Shown piece after piece: positions 43,791 through 53,008 of a stretch of 64,000 bases of DNA. A program made the translations under genes and the position numbers. Location: positions 3,782,001 to 3,846,000 of the forward strand of contig CAWJMN010000001.1 in NCBI GenBank assembly GCA_963844055.1, written 5' to 3'. The notes under the pieces were generated by a model, which did not search any database, was not told the DNA's origin, and saw only the letters and a list, made by a program, of their open reading frames with translations. Each line of letters starts with the position of its first letter. The stretch's first letter is position 1. This DNA comes from CAWJMN01 sp963844055. Its GTDB lineage: Bacteria; Planctomycetota; Planctomycetia; Pirellulales; Pirellulaceae.

Positions 43791-46553
43791 ATGACCATTC
43801 AGGATGATGACCTCATTGCAGAATTCGTGGTGGAATCCAATGACCACCTCGGTGACATCGAAAGCCAGCTCTTGGCAATTGAAGCTGCGGGCGCGAACAT
43901 TGACTCCGACCTAGTCAATAAAGTGTTCCGTGCGATCCATAGCATCAAAGGAGCTGCAGGCTTCCTGGGTTTGACGGTGATCAATCGTCTTTCTCACGCC
44001 ATGGAAAACGTGCTGAACCAGATTCGCAATCGTGAATTGGTGCCAACTTCGCACAACATCGACATCTTGCTCAAGTCCGCAGATTCCTTGCGCACCTTGA
44101 TCAACAAGTCTGCCGATTCCAACTCCGCCGATATCTCGGGGCACTTGCAACTGCTCGAAGAGATCTATCGCGGGCTTACGGCAACACCAACTCCTGTCAC
44201 CCCAGAACCTGCTCCCTTCGTTGCCCCATCCGCCGATGTAGCAGCGTTTTCCCCAGCGCCTCTTCCAACCCACGACGTGCCAGCTCCTGCCGCAAAAGAG
44301 AATGCTGTCGTGCCGCCGCTTCCTGCCGCCCCGGCAGTAGAAGTCGCCCCCGCAGCCACGCAAACATCAACGGGCAATGCCCCCGAAACCAGCGTTCGCG
44401 TCCCCGTCAGCGTGCTTGATCGCCTAATGAACCTGGCTGGAGAACTGGTACTCAGCCGTAACCAGCTCGTGCAAGCCGTCGTCAAAGACGAGAAGACTGC
44501 TCTTGCCACTGCCACTGGGGGCCTGAATCAAGTTACCAGCGAATTGCAAGAAGCCATCATGCGAACTCGCATGCAGCCGGTCGGCAATGTTTTTGGTCGG
44601 TTTCCTCGACTCGTTCGCGACCTTTCCGCCAAGCTGAACAAGCAAGTGGAAATCCACATTGATGGCAAGGACGTCGAGGTCGACAAGACCATCATTGAAG
44701 CGATCGGCGACCCTCTCACCCATATCATTCGCAACTCGGTCGACCATGGCATCGAATCGCCTGCTGTTCGTGCGGCCAATGGCAAGTCGCCTTTGGGGAC
44801 CGTGCGTCTAACCGCCTATCACCAAGCGGGAAAAGTTCGAATCGATGTTAGCGACGATGGCGGTGGCATCAATCCACAGCGTCTTCGCAACAAAGCGGTT
44901 TCCATGCAACTGCTGACGGCCGAACAAGCCCAGGCGATGAGCGATCGTGATGCGATCCGCCTCATTTTCCACCCAGGTCTCTCCACTGCCGAAAAGGTTA
45001 CCGATGTCAGCGGCCGAGGCGTGGGAATGGATGTTGTAAGAACCAACATCGAAAAGCTTGGCGGAAATGTCGATGTTGACTCGACCCTTGGTACTGGCAC
45101 GATGCTAAAGATCACGCTGCCACTTACCTTGGCGATCATCCCGTCGCTAATCGTGCGTGGCTGCAACCAAAAGTTTGCAATCCCACAGGCCAACATCCAG
45201 GAACTGGTACGTGTACGCCGCCAGGAAATCGATCAGCGGATTTGCCTCGTGAACAAGGCCGAAGTCCTGCGACTTCGGAACTCACTCCTTCCGCTAGTGC
45301 GACTAGAAAACGCCTTAGGCTGGAAGAACAAGCAAAACAACGCCGCACACACCGAATCTAACCAGGCGGTCCACGTCCTTGTAGTCGAAGGAAGTGCAAC
45401 GCGATATGGACTGATCGTCGACGGGCTTCACGATTCCGAAGAAATTGTCGTTAAGCCGCTTGGCCGTCATCTGAAGGACTGCCCTTGCCTAGCGGGAGCA
45501 ACAATCCTGGGAGACGGACACGTCGCTCTCATCCTTGACATTGATGGCATCGCAAACCAAACCAATTTACGAAAGATGGAAGAAGAAGCAGATTCGACTG
45601 GCACACCTGTTGCGTCAAGCGAACTACAGATGGAACTTCTCAAGTTGCTAATCTTTAGCAACCATCCTTCCGAGCAATTCGCCATTCCAATGGCGCTGAT
45701 TTCGCGGATACAGCGTGTTCGAACTAGCTCGATCGGACTTGTTGGCAATCAACAGCTCTTGCTACAAGACGGAAGAGCGCTTCCGCTCTTGTCGCTCGAA
45801 TCCACGATTCAGGCGTTGCCTCGCAACGAACTTGCCCAGGTCTACATCATCATCTTCCAAGTCGCCTCCCGTGAGATTGGGCTCATTGCACCAACCCTGG
45901 AGGACATCCAAGACGTGGTAACGGACATCGACACAGTCACCCTTCAAGAACCAGGTGTCATTGGTTCGCTGATGATTCAAAACCGGGCCACGCGTCTATT
46001 GGACCTATCCGAACTCGTTCGCAAGGTTCACCCCAACTGGTTCGACATCCGGCCAAACGCCTCGTCGATTACAACGGGATCTATCAACGCTTCCCATGCA
46101 TTGGAGGCGACGGTTGCCGCTCGCCAAGAAAAAACCGTCGTATTGGCCGAAGACTCGCCGTTCTTCCGCAAGCAGGTTGCCGGCTTTTTGGAACGTGAAG
46201 GTTACAACGTCAAAACGTTTGAAGACGGACGTCAAGCCTGGGACTATCTGCTGAAGAACGGTAACGAGGTTGACATCATCGTCACCGACGTCGAGATGCC
46301 TGTAATGACAGGACTACAACTTTGCCGCCACGTGAAGGACCACCCATCGCTTGGCCGCCTACCAGTGATTGCACTTACAACACTTGCCGGCGATGACGAC
46401 GTTCAGCGTGGCTTCGATGCCGGCGTAAACGAATACCAAATCAAGATGGATCGAGAACAACTGCTTTGGGCAGTTGAGAAGCTTTTGTCAAATCAAGTAT
46501 TGGCCGGAAACACTTCCCCACATATGGAAGGCACAGCAACATGCTCCAACTAG
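43791..46553 (+). CDS. cheA: CheA histidine kinase with two CheW-like domains and a receiver domain
   Basis: 920 residues from ATG 43791. Domains: Hpt (about 5-105) with phosphorylated His50 in AIHSIKGAAGF; a Pro/Ala-rich linker (about 130-205) where a P2 CheY-docking domain would be expected; dimerisation helices (SVLDRLMNLAGELVLSRNQL); ATPase with N box HIIRNSVDHGIE, G1 DVSDDGGGI and G2 DVSGRGVGMDVV; a CheW-like domain, then a second, more divergent CheW-like stretch (about 620-750); and a C-terminal receiver domain (TVVLAEDSPFF, phosphorylated Asp in IIVTDVEMP). The receiver may serve as a phosphate sink or direct output. It overlaps cheW by 13 bp. Confidence 0.95.
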   Translation: MTIQDDDLIAEFVVESNDHLGDIESQLLAIEAAGANIDSDLVNKVFRAIHSIKGAAGFLGLTVINRLSHAMENVLNQIRNRELVPTSHNIDILLKSADSLRTLINKSADSNSADISGHLQLLEEIYRGLTATPTPVTPEPAPFVAPSADVAAFSPAPLPTHDVPAPAAKENAVVPPLPAAPAVEVAPAATQTSTGNAPETSVRVPVSVLDRLMNLAGELVLSRNQLVQAVVKDEKTALATATGGLNQVTSELQEAIMRTRMQPVGNVFGRFPRLVRDLSAKLNKQVEIHIDGKDVEVDKTIIEAIGDPLTHIIRNSVDHGIESPAVRAANGKSPLGTVRLTAYHQAGKVRIDVSDDGGGINPQRLRNKAVSMQLLTAEQAQAMSDRDAIRLIFHPGLSTAEKVTDVSGRGVGMDVVRTNIEKLGGNVDVDSTLGTGTMLKITLPLTLAIIPSLIVRGCNQKFAIPQANIQELVRVRRQEIDQRICLVNKAEVLRLRNSLLPLVRLENALGWKNKQNNAAHTESNQAVHVLVVEGSATRYGLIVDGLHDSEEIVVKPLGRHLKDCPCLAGATILGDGHVALILDIDGIANQTNLRKMEEEADSTGTPVASSELQMELLKLLIFSNHPSEQFAIPMALISRIQRVRTSSIGLVGNQQLLLQDGRALPLLSLESTIQALPRNELAQVYIIIFQVASREIGLIAPTLEDIQDVVTDIDTVTLQEPGVIGSLMIQNRATRLLDLSELVRKVHPNWFDIRPNASSITTGSINASHALEATVAARQEKTVVLAEDSPFFRKQVAGFLEREGYNVKTFEDGRQAWDYLLKNGNEVDIIVTDVEMPVMTGLQLCRHVKDHPSLGRLPVIALTTLAGDDDVQRGFDAGVNEYQIKMDREQLLWAVEKLLSNQVLAGNTSPHMEGTATCSN

Positions 46554-47002
46554 CCACCCGACCAACAAGCGTCACCGACACGAAGTCACGTTACATGACT
46601 TTTCGCGTCGGCCACATCTTAATCGGCCTTTCTATTGAGCACTTGCAGGAAATTAACCGGCACATTGCGATGACAGCGGTACCCCATGCCCCCGTCGCCA
46701 TTTGCGGAGTAATCAACCTGCGAGGACAAGTGGTCTCCGTAGTCAACCTCAGAACCGTGTTCGGACTTCCCAATTGCGAACCGACCTCGAAAAGCCGCAA
46801 CTTGATCGTCCAATCCCAAGGCGAACGAATTGGGCTATTAGTCGACCAAGTCCTCGACACTGTCACCATTTCTCCCGAACAGGTCTCCTCATCACCGGCC
46901 AATATCGACGGTGTTGACGGGAAGTTTTTTCAAGGCGTTTATGCCACCGAAAATGAAGTCATTTTAATAGCCGAAATTGAAACGCTATTAGACCTGACCT
47001 AA
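46541..47002 (+). CDS. cheW: CheW scaffold protein
   Basis: 153 residues with a CheW SH3-like fold: RVGHILIGLSIEHLQEI, PVAICGVINLRGQVVSVVNLR and IGLLVDQVLDTVTI are the core motifs. It couples the chemoreceptors to CheA in signalling arrays. It overlaps the end of cheA by 13 bp, consistent with coupled translation, and is followed by a chemoreceptor 74 bp downstream. Confidence 0.95.
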   Translation: MLQLATRPTSVTDTKSRYMTFRVGHILIGLSIEHLQEINRHIAMTAVPHAPVAICGVINLRGQVVSVVNLRTVFGLPNCEPTSKSRNLIVQSQGERIGLLVDQVLDTVTISPEQVSSSPANIDGVDGKFFQGVYATENEVILIAEIETLLDLT

Positions 47003-47076
47003 CCAAAACCACAGACAGCTCACCAGACCTCTCCCAAAACCACAATCGCGTTTACTTGACCACAAGAAAGTTACCT

Positions 47077-48879
47077 ATGCGTAAGACTCTCCAACTTCGC
47101 ACAAAACTAATCGCCTTGGGTGTATCCCAATTGCTACTTGTTGCCGGCATCCTCTTCTACATGAACTATCGGCAGCAACGGATTGCCGCTCGTGAATCGA
47201 TTAACACCAAAGCCAAAACAATCGTACTCAACGTCGAAGCAGTTCGCCAAGAAATGCAAGAAAAGTGGGCGATTGGCCAGTATAACCAGGACCTGCTCAA
47301 GCAATGGGCAGAAGCTGGGGAAACAGAGAAGATCCTCCACTCCGTCCCTGTGTTTACCGCCTGGAACTCGGCCAAGAAGAAGGCAGCAGAAAGCGGTTAC
47401 GAGTTCAAGGTGCCAAAGTTCTATCCTCGTAATCCTCAGAATGAACCGGATGCCTTGGAAGCGCAGGTCCTGAAGCAGCTGGAGTCGGGCAACGTCAAAG
47501 AGCATTCGGTTTACGACCCGGAAAAGAATGCAGTTCGCTATTTCCGCCCCATTGCACTTACCAAAGAGTGCATGATTTGCCACGGTGATCCAGCACAATC
47601 GTTGGCATTGTGGGGCAACGACAAAGGCCAAGATCCAACCGGACACAAGATGGAAAACTGGAAGGAAGGGGAAGTACACGGTGCTTTTGAAGTGATCCAA
47701 TCGCTCGACCAAGCAGACGCCGAAGTCCAAGAGGCACTTATCTGGAACACCTGCGTTGTTACCTTGCTCGTGCTCGGCGGTGCGGCTGTGTTCTACTTCC
47801 TGGTTAGCTACTCCATTTGCACCCCCATCAGTGAAACCGTCGCCGTCTTTCAGAAATACGCTACTGGAGACATCTCCCAGCGGCTCGCAGTGACTTCGTC
47901 TGATGAAATTGGTGAACTTCGCACCTCGGTCAACTCGTTTGCAGAACGCCTTAGCGACATGCTTTTGACCATGGGAAACTCCGCTCACAAACTAACCAGT
48001 TCTTCGGAACATTTGTGTCTGACTGCAAACCGCCTCACCAAGGGTGCCAGTGAATCAAAAAGTCAGTCCGCAACGGTCTCCAGTGCAGCCGAGGAAATGT
48101 CTATCAACATCAAGAACATGGCGTCTTCGACCGAGCAGATGTCGGGCGGTGTTCGTCACGTAGCTGCCAGCATTGAAGAAATGACAAAGACCATCTCAGA
48201 AATTGCGAAGAATGCCGAAACCAGTGCTCGCATCGCGGCAGATGCAGCCCGAGTTGCCAGCGTCAGTAATGATAAGATCGGCCATTTGGGTATCGCTGCC
48301 AACGAGATCGGTAAGGTGATTGAAGTGATCCAAGACATCGCCGAGCAAACCAACCTACTGGCTCTCAATGCCACGATCGAAGCCGCTCGTGCCGGTGAAG
48401 CCGGCAAGGGATTCGCCGTGGTAGCTACGGAAGTCAAGGAACTTGCCAAGCAGACCGCTTCTGCTACCGATGACATCCGGGCCCGTATCGAGGCGATGCA
48501 GATCTCGGCCGGTGAAGCTGTCGATTCCATCAAGTCAATCGGCGACATCATTCACAACGTGAATGATGTGAGCAAGACAATTGCTGCCGCCGTGGAAGAA
48601 CAAAGCATCACCACCAAGGAAATCGCTCGCAACATTTCGCAAGTTGCTTCCGCTTCAGAGGTAGTCGCTCGTAGCGTTAATGAGTCAGCTGCGGCCAGCC
48701 AAGAAATCACACAAAGTATCGGTCGTGTTGACAGCGTGTTCAACCAAACCGCTACCGCAGCCACTGATTCCAAGGCAGAAGGCGATCTACTGAAGGACCT
48801 AGCGGTAGAAATGCAATCGATTGTGGGCCGTTTTAAGACGTCGGATACCAGCAAGGACCATGCCACCCTAGCGGTGTAA
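47077..48879 (+). CDS. methyl-accepting chemotaxis protein with a c-type-heme Tll0287-like sensor domain
   Basis: 600 residues from ATG 47077. TM1 (about 12-30), an extracytoplasmic domain of about 185 residues of the DUF3365/Tll0287-like type, TM2 (about 222-245), HAMP (about 245-300) and the methyl-accepting signalling domain with the hairpin tip EQTNLLALNATIEAARAGEAGKGF, written here in pieces: EQTNLLALNATIEAARAG and EAGKGFAVVATEVKELAK. The sensor domain holds Cys165-x-x-Cys168-His169 (KECMICHGDP), a covalent c-type heme motif. A redox, oxygen or small-gas sensing role is likely by analogy with Tll0287-type sensors, but unproven. C-terminus ends ATLAV; no CheR-tethering pentapeptide. Confidence 0.93.
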   Translation: MRKTLQLRTKLIALGVSQLLLVAGILFYMNYRQQRIAARESINTKAKTIVLNVEAVRQEMQEKWAIGQYNQDLLKQWAEAGETEKILHSVPVFTAWNSAKKKAAESGYEFKVPKFYPRNPQNEPDALEAQVLKQLESGNVKEHSVYDPEKNAVRYFRPIALTKECMICHGDPAQSLALWGNDKGQDPTGHKMENWKEGEVHGAFEVIQSLDQADAEVQEALIWNTCVVTLLVLGGAAVFYFLVSYSICTPISETVAVFQKYATGDISQRLAVTSSDEIGELRTSVNSFAERLSDMLLTMGNSAHKLTSSSEHLCLTANRLTKGASESKSQSATVSSAAEEMSINIKNMASSTEQMSGGVRHVAASIEEMTKTISEIAKNAETSARIAADAARVASVSNDKIGHLGIAANEIGKVIEVIQDIAEQTNLLALNATIEAARAGEAGKGFAVVATEVKELAKQTASATDDIRARIEAMQISAGEAVDSIKSIGDIIHNVNDVSKTIAAAVEEQSITTKEIARNISQVASASEVVARSVNESAAASQEITQSIGRVDSVFNQTATAATDSKAEGDLLKDLAVEMQSIVGRFKTSDTSKDHATLAV

Positions 48880-49208
48880 ACCCAAAATAAACTTGGAGTG
48901 ATTAGGGTTTGCCTCGATCACTCTGCTTCCCTTCCACTTTGCACTTTTACCATTGTTCTAGTTTGAGGCTTTTATGATTAACCGTCCCCAGCGAGTATCA
49001 ATGGTGAAAGCCCCGTTTCACAACCGCACCTTCGCAAAAGATGCCATGGAAGATCGACAGCTACTCTTTGCCGTCTCCGTGACAGCGCGCAAAGCAACGT
49101 TCCTCAAACGGCCATGTTTTCACAACCTATTATCACAATAACAACCTCCTGTTTACGACAGCCTCAATACTCCAATACACCGCACCCCTCACTCTAAGGA
49201 CACTTTTC
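48880..49208. other. intergenic region between two chemoreceptor genes
   Basis: About 330 bp. A 7-bp GAGTGAT/ATCACTC hairpin lies at 48896-48923, without a T run. A short open frame at about 48974 (55 codons) is probably not a gene. The second receptor may have its own promoter here. Confidence 0.5.
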
Positions 49209-51350
49209 ATGAAACTGACTATCGGACGCAAACTGATTGGCGCCTGCCTCATCTTGGCACTACTGCCAATGATGATCCTAGGCATTGTTACCTGGCGCAC
49301 CATGGGCCAACTCTCCAAAGCTTCGGCCAAGGAGTTCCAAACAATCGCTGTCGACATCGGCGACAAGATTGATCGCTGCTTGTACGAACGTTATGGCGAC
49401 GTTCAAGCCTTTGGTGTCAACGCAATCATTCAAAATCGTGAAAACTGGTACAAGGCGGAGGAGTCCAACCCCCTCGTCAAAACGCTGAACACCTACACGG
49501 CCTTGTACGGCATTTACAACCTTTCCTACGCCGTCGACCTCGAAGGCAAGGTAATTGCTGTAAACAGCCGAAACGCCAAGGGGGAGCCTATCAATACAGC
49601 GTCCCTTTATGCGAAGAACTTTTCTAAGGAAGCCTGGTTCCAAGACGCGAAGAATTCTCGCTTCACTACTTCGAAAACCAGCAAGATCACTGGCACCGTC
49701 ATTCAAGATGCCTACTTCGATGAAGACATCAAGTCTACCTACAAGAATGAAGGATTGTCGGTGGCATTTGCTGCCCCCATCCTGGACACCACAAACGGCG
49801 AAGTCATCGGCGTTTGGAAGAATGTGGTTGATTTCGGAACCATCGAAGAGATCGTCCTTTCCTATTACAAAGATCTGAAGTCCCGTGGCTTTGGATCTGC
49901 GGTCATCTCCATCATCGATAAGGAAGGTAATTTCCTCGTTGACTGCGATCCAAGCAGCCAGAGCGGAGAAGGGATCGTTCGGGATCTGAACATCATCAAG
50001 AAGTTCAACCCTGCCAACGATGGGGCAGAATGGGCCAAGAAGCTGGTTGCAGGTGAAGCTGGTGTCTGCCCAAGTGTCATTCACACCCGCAAGAAAGTGG
50101 AGCAATGTGCAGGCTTTGCACCTATGCGTGGCGTGCTGGGCTATTGTGGCATGCCATGGAATGTCGCCGTTCGCGTCAACGCGAGCGAGGCGTTCGCTGC
50201 TCAGCGTAGCCTCAACAGCACCTTCCTTACCACGCTCAGCATCTTTTTGGTCGTCATTCCAATTGCTGCATACCTCTTGTCTCGCACCATCACCTCGCCA
50301 CTTGTTCGCGCTGCAAACGCCCTGAAGGACATTGCTGAAGGGGAAGGAGACCTGACCCGTCGCCTGGACGTCACCACCTCGGATGAGATTGGTGAACTGG
50401 CCAAGTGGTTCAATCAGTTCGTTGGACGTATCGAATCCGTAGTTCGCCAAATCGCAGGAAATGCTCACACGCTTTCCCGTGCTTCGACGGAACTTTGCTC
50501 CACGGCGAACGACCTGTCGACCGCGACTCGCGATTCAAAGAGCCAATCGGCTACGGTCTCTAGTGCTGCGGAAGAGATGTCGATCAACATGAAGAACATG
50601 GCTTCGTCCAGCGAGCAAATGTCTGGCGGTATGCGTCTGGTTGCATCGAGCATCGAAGAGATGACCACCACCATTGCAGAAATCGCCAAGAATGCAGAAG
50701 CCAGTGCACAAATCGCTGCCGAAGCTGCCAGCGTGGCCGAAGTCAGCAATGACAAGATTGGGCATTTGGGTATCGCTGCCAACGAGATTGGCAAGGTAAT
50801 CGAAGTGATCCAAGACATCGCCGAACAGACGAACCTCCTGGCACTCAATGCCACGATCGAAGCCGCTCGTGCGGGTGAAGCCGGCAAGGGTTTCGCCGTG
50901 GTAGCAACCGAAGTCAAGGAATTGGCCAAGCAGACCGCTGCTGCCACCGATGACATCCGGGCCCGTATCGAAGCGATGCAAGTCTCGACTGGCGAGGCTG
51001 TCGAATCGATCAAGAAGATTGGTCACATCATTCACAATGTGAACAATGTCAGCAAGACGATCGCTGCTGCGGTGGAAGAGCAAAACATCACCACCAAGGA
51101 GATTGCTCGTAACATCTCGCAGGTCGCTTCGGCCTCGGAAATTGTGGCTCGGGGCGTCAATGAGTCGGCTGCCGCCAGCCAAGAGATCACGCAAAGCATC
51201 GGACGCGTGGATCATGTGCTAAACCAAACGGCAACTGCTGCGACCGAATCGAAGTCCGAAGGTGACATGTTGCTAGGGCTTGCTGGCGAAATGCAATCCC
51301 TGGTTGGTCGCTTCAAGACCTCGGAACCTGCCAAGACCTTGGCAGTCTAG
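49209..51350 (+). CDS. methyl-accepting chemotaxis protein with a Cache sensor domain
   Basis: 713 residues. TM1 (about 12-31), a large extracytoplasmic double-Cache-like domain (about 35-335: FNxI-type ENWYKAEESNPLVK, YAVDLEGKVIAVNSRN, VIDKEGNFLVDCD-like IIDKEGNFLVDCD), TM2 (about 338-358), HAMP and a signalling domain nearly identical to that of the preceding receptor. Cache domains bind small ligands such as amino acids or organic acids. The sensor differs completely from the heme receptor while the output domain is shared, which suggests duplication with domain replacement. Ends in KTLAV. A 14-bp hairpin follows the stop. Confidence 0.95.
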   Translation: MKLTIGRKLIGACLILALLPMMILGIVTWRTMGQLSKASAKEFQTIAVDIGDKIDRCLYERYGDVQAFGVNAIIQNRENWYKAEESNPLVKTLNTYTALYGIYNLSYAVDLEGKVIAVNSRNAKGEPINTASLYAKNFSKEAWFQDAKNSRFTTSKTSKITGTVIQDAYFDEDIKSTYKNEGLSVAFAAPILDTTNGEVIGVWKNVVDFGTIEEIVLSYYKDLKSRGFGSAVISIIDKEGNFLVDCDPSSQSGEGIVRDLNIIKKFNPANDGAEWAKKLVAGEAGVCPSVIHTRKKVEQCAGFAPMRGVLGYCGMPWNVAVRVNASEAFAAQRSLNSTFLTTLSIFLVVIPIAAYLLSRTITSPLVRAANALKDIAEGEGDLTRRLDVTTSDEIGELAKWFNQFVGRIESVVRQIAGNAHTLSRASTELCSTANDLSTATRDSKSQSATVSSAAEEMSINMKNMASSSEQMSGGMRLVASSIEEMTTTIAEIAKNAEASAQIAAEAASVAEVSNDKIGHLGIAANEIGKVIEVIQDIAEQTNLLALNATIEAARAGEAGKGFAVVATEVKELAKQTAAATDDIRARIEAMQVSTGEAVESIKKIGHIIHNVNNVSKTIAAAVEEQNITTKEIARNISQVASASEIVARGVNESAAASQEITQSIGRVDHVLNQTATAATESKSEGDMLLGLAGEMQSLVGRFKTSEPAKTLAV

Positions 51351-51364
51351 TTCAACCAGGATCT

Positions 51365-51405
51365 GCTCTGGGATGATGAAGGACAACCCTGCATCATCCC
51401 AGAGC
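51365..51405 (+). terminator. strong hairpin after the Cache chemoreceptor gene
   Basis: A perfect 14-bp inverted repeat (51365-51378 with 51392-51405) around a 13-nt loop lies 14 bp after the receptor stop. The T tract after it is weak, so it may act as an RNA-stabilising or partial terminator signal before cheB. Confidence 0.75.
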
Positions 51406-51494
51406 CCCTTGGTTTCCTGATTTTTGCTCCCCTTGTTTTTCACCTGTGATCCAGCCGCCCCGCTCGCGGGGTAGTGCTTTGACCTGAGGTCTTT

Positions 51495-52640
51495 ATGGTT
51501 GCCCGTCCCTTGCGAGTACTGGTGGTGGATGATTCCGCCCTCTACCGCAAATTCGTCAAAGAGGCCCTGTCGGGTGAAACCGACATTGAGGTCGTCGGGA
51601 CGGCACACCATGGCCTAGCAGCGCTTGAACGGATTGGCGAACTTCGCCCCGATTTGGTAACCCTAGATGTCGACATGCCTGAACTCGACGGCCTCGGAGT
51701 TCTCGCCGCCTTGAAAGAGCGACAACTACCCGTGGGTGCCATCGTCTGCAGTGCACTTACCAGCGAGGGGGCTGGAACGACCCTCAAAGCCCTGTCGCTC
51801 GGGGCGTTTGACTTCGTGATTAAGCCGTCAGACCAAGGGACCCCTGCCGAAAGCTTGGCCGCCCTTCGCCAACAACTCCTGCCCAAAGTACGAGAGTTTG
51901 GACTTCGCGGTGCCTCCGCACTTAATTCCATCGTTCGAAATGCAACCGATACCCAGCGTCTCACCGCTTCGCTATCGACGGCAACAAACCCGCGACTTTC
52001 CACTTGCACCACGTCGGTTCCACAGCCAACCACCTCCATCCTACCGAGCCTACGGCCGGGGATTGTCGTCATTGGAATTTCGACCGGGGGCCCTGCCGCT
52101 CTCGATAAGATGCTGCCGCAACTTCCCGCAGACCTAGGGGTTCCGGTTGTCATCGTGCAGCACATGCCAGCGATTTTTACCAAGTCGATGGCGGATGATC
52201 TCCATCGCAAATGCAAAATGCCCGTTGCCGAATCGGTCGACATGGCCAAACTTCGCCCCAACCAGATGTGGATCGCCGCCGGGGGCAAGCAAACCAAGGT
52301 GGACTTTGCAAATTCAGGCCTTGTGTTGCGGGTAAATGACGATGAGCCCGAAAACAATTGCCGACCTTCCGCCGACTATCTATTTCGCAGCGTCGCCAAC
52401 TTTTACGGCGGCCGAGCCCTAGCGGTCATCATGACTGGCATGGGAAATGACGGCACCGCTGGCTGCAGACTACTTCGGCAATGCAATGCCTCAGTCATCG
52501 CACAAACAGAATCCTCATGTACCGTGTACGGCATGCCACGTAGCATCGTGGAAAACCAACTTGCCACACAAGTACTATCCCTTCACGACATGGCGGCCGG
52601 AATTACCAATATGGTAAAAGGAGTTGTACCATGCCGCTAA
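51495..52640 (+). CDS. cheB: CheB protein-glutamate methylesterase
   Basis: 381 residues: receiver domain (about 5-120) with the phosphorylated Asp58 (DLVTLDVDMPEL), a linker, and the CheB_methylest domain (about 185-375) with the catalytic Ser in IGISTGGPAAL, His in VQHMPAIFTKSMA and Asp in TGMGNDGTAG. It demethylates and deamidates chemoreceptors when phosphorylated. It overlaps cheR by 10 bp, a typical adaptation pair. Confidence 0.95.
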   Translation: MVARPLRVLVVDDSALYRKFVKEALSGETDIEVVGTAHHGLAALERIGELRPDLVTLDVDMPELDGLGVLAALKERQLPVGAIVCSALTSEGAGTTLKALSLGAFDFVIKPSDQGTPAESLAALRQQLLPKVREFGLRGASALNSIVRNATDTQRLTASLSTATNPRLSTCTTSVPQPTTSILPSLRPGIVVIGISTGGPAALDKMLPQLPADLGVPVVIVQHMPAIFTKSMADDLHRKCKMPVAESVDMAKLRPNQMWIAAGGKQTKVDFANSGLVLRVNDDEPENNCRPSADYLFRSVANFYGGRALAVIMTGMGNDGTAGCRLLRQCNASVIAQTESSCTVYGMPRSIVENQLATQVLSLHDMAAGITNMVKGVVPCR

Positions 52641-53008
52641 CCGCTGCAGACATCGACGCGATCTGCGGCTTGGTGATGGACCTTTGCGGCGTGTATCTCG
52701 ACGAAAGTAAAGCCTACTTGATCGAGAGCCGCCTGGGAGCGATTTCACGCAATGCCAATTGCCAAAGCTACGCCGACCTAGGCGCAAAGCACGCTATGCG
52801 ACAGATCGCAAGCTGCAATCCGAGATCATCGACGCCATCACCACGCACGAAACATTGTTCTTTCGGGATAATGGACCCTTCGAAGCACTTAAGCACAAGA
52901 TCATCCCCGATCTGCTCAACAGCAAAGAAAAGTCCATCTTCCCCAAGAAGATCCGTATCTGGTCCGCTGCCTGCAGCACCGGGCAAGAGCCCTATAGCAT
53001 TGCGATGA
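52631..53008 (+). pseudogene. cheR: N-terminal part of frameshifted cheR
   Basis: ATG 52631 overlaps the cheB stop. The first 50 residues (TAADIDAICGLVMDLCGVYLDESKAYLIESRLG) are the helical N-terminal domain of CheR. After YADL the frame becomes random-looking, while the -1 frame continues RKARYATDRKLQSEIIDA. One base seems to be missing around 52781-52786. Only the first 50 codons of this frame are meaningful. Confidence 0.8.

Noticed and set aside
48974..49141. Small open frame of about 55 codons between the chemoreceptors
   Set aside because: No ribosome-binding site or family resemblance; probably chance.
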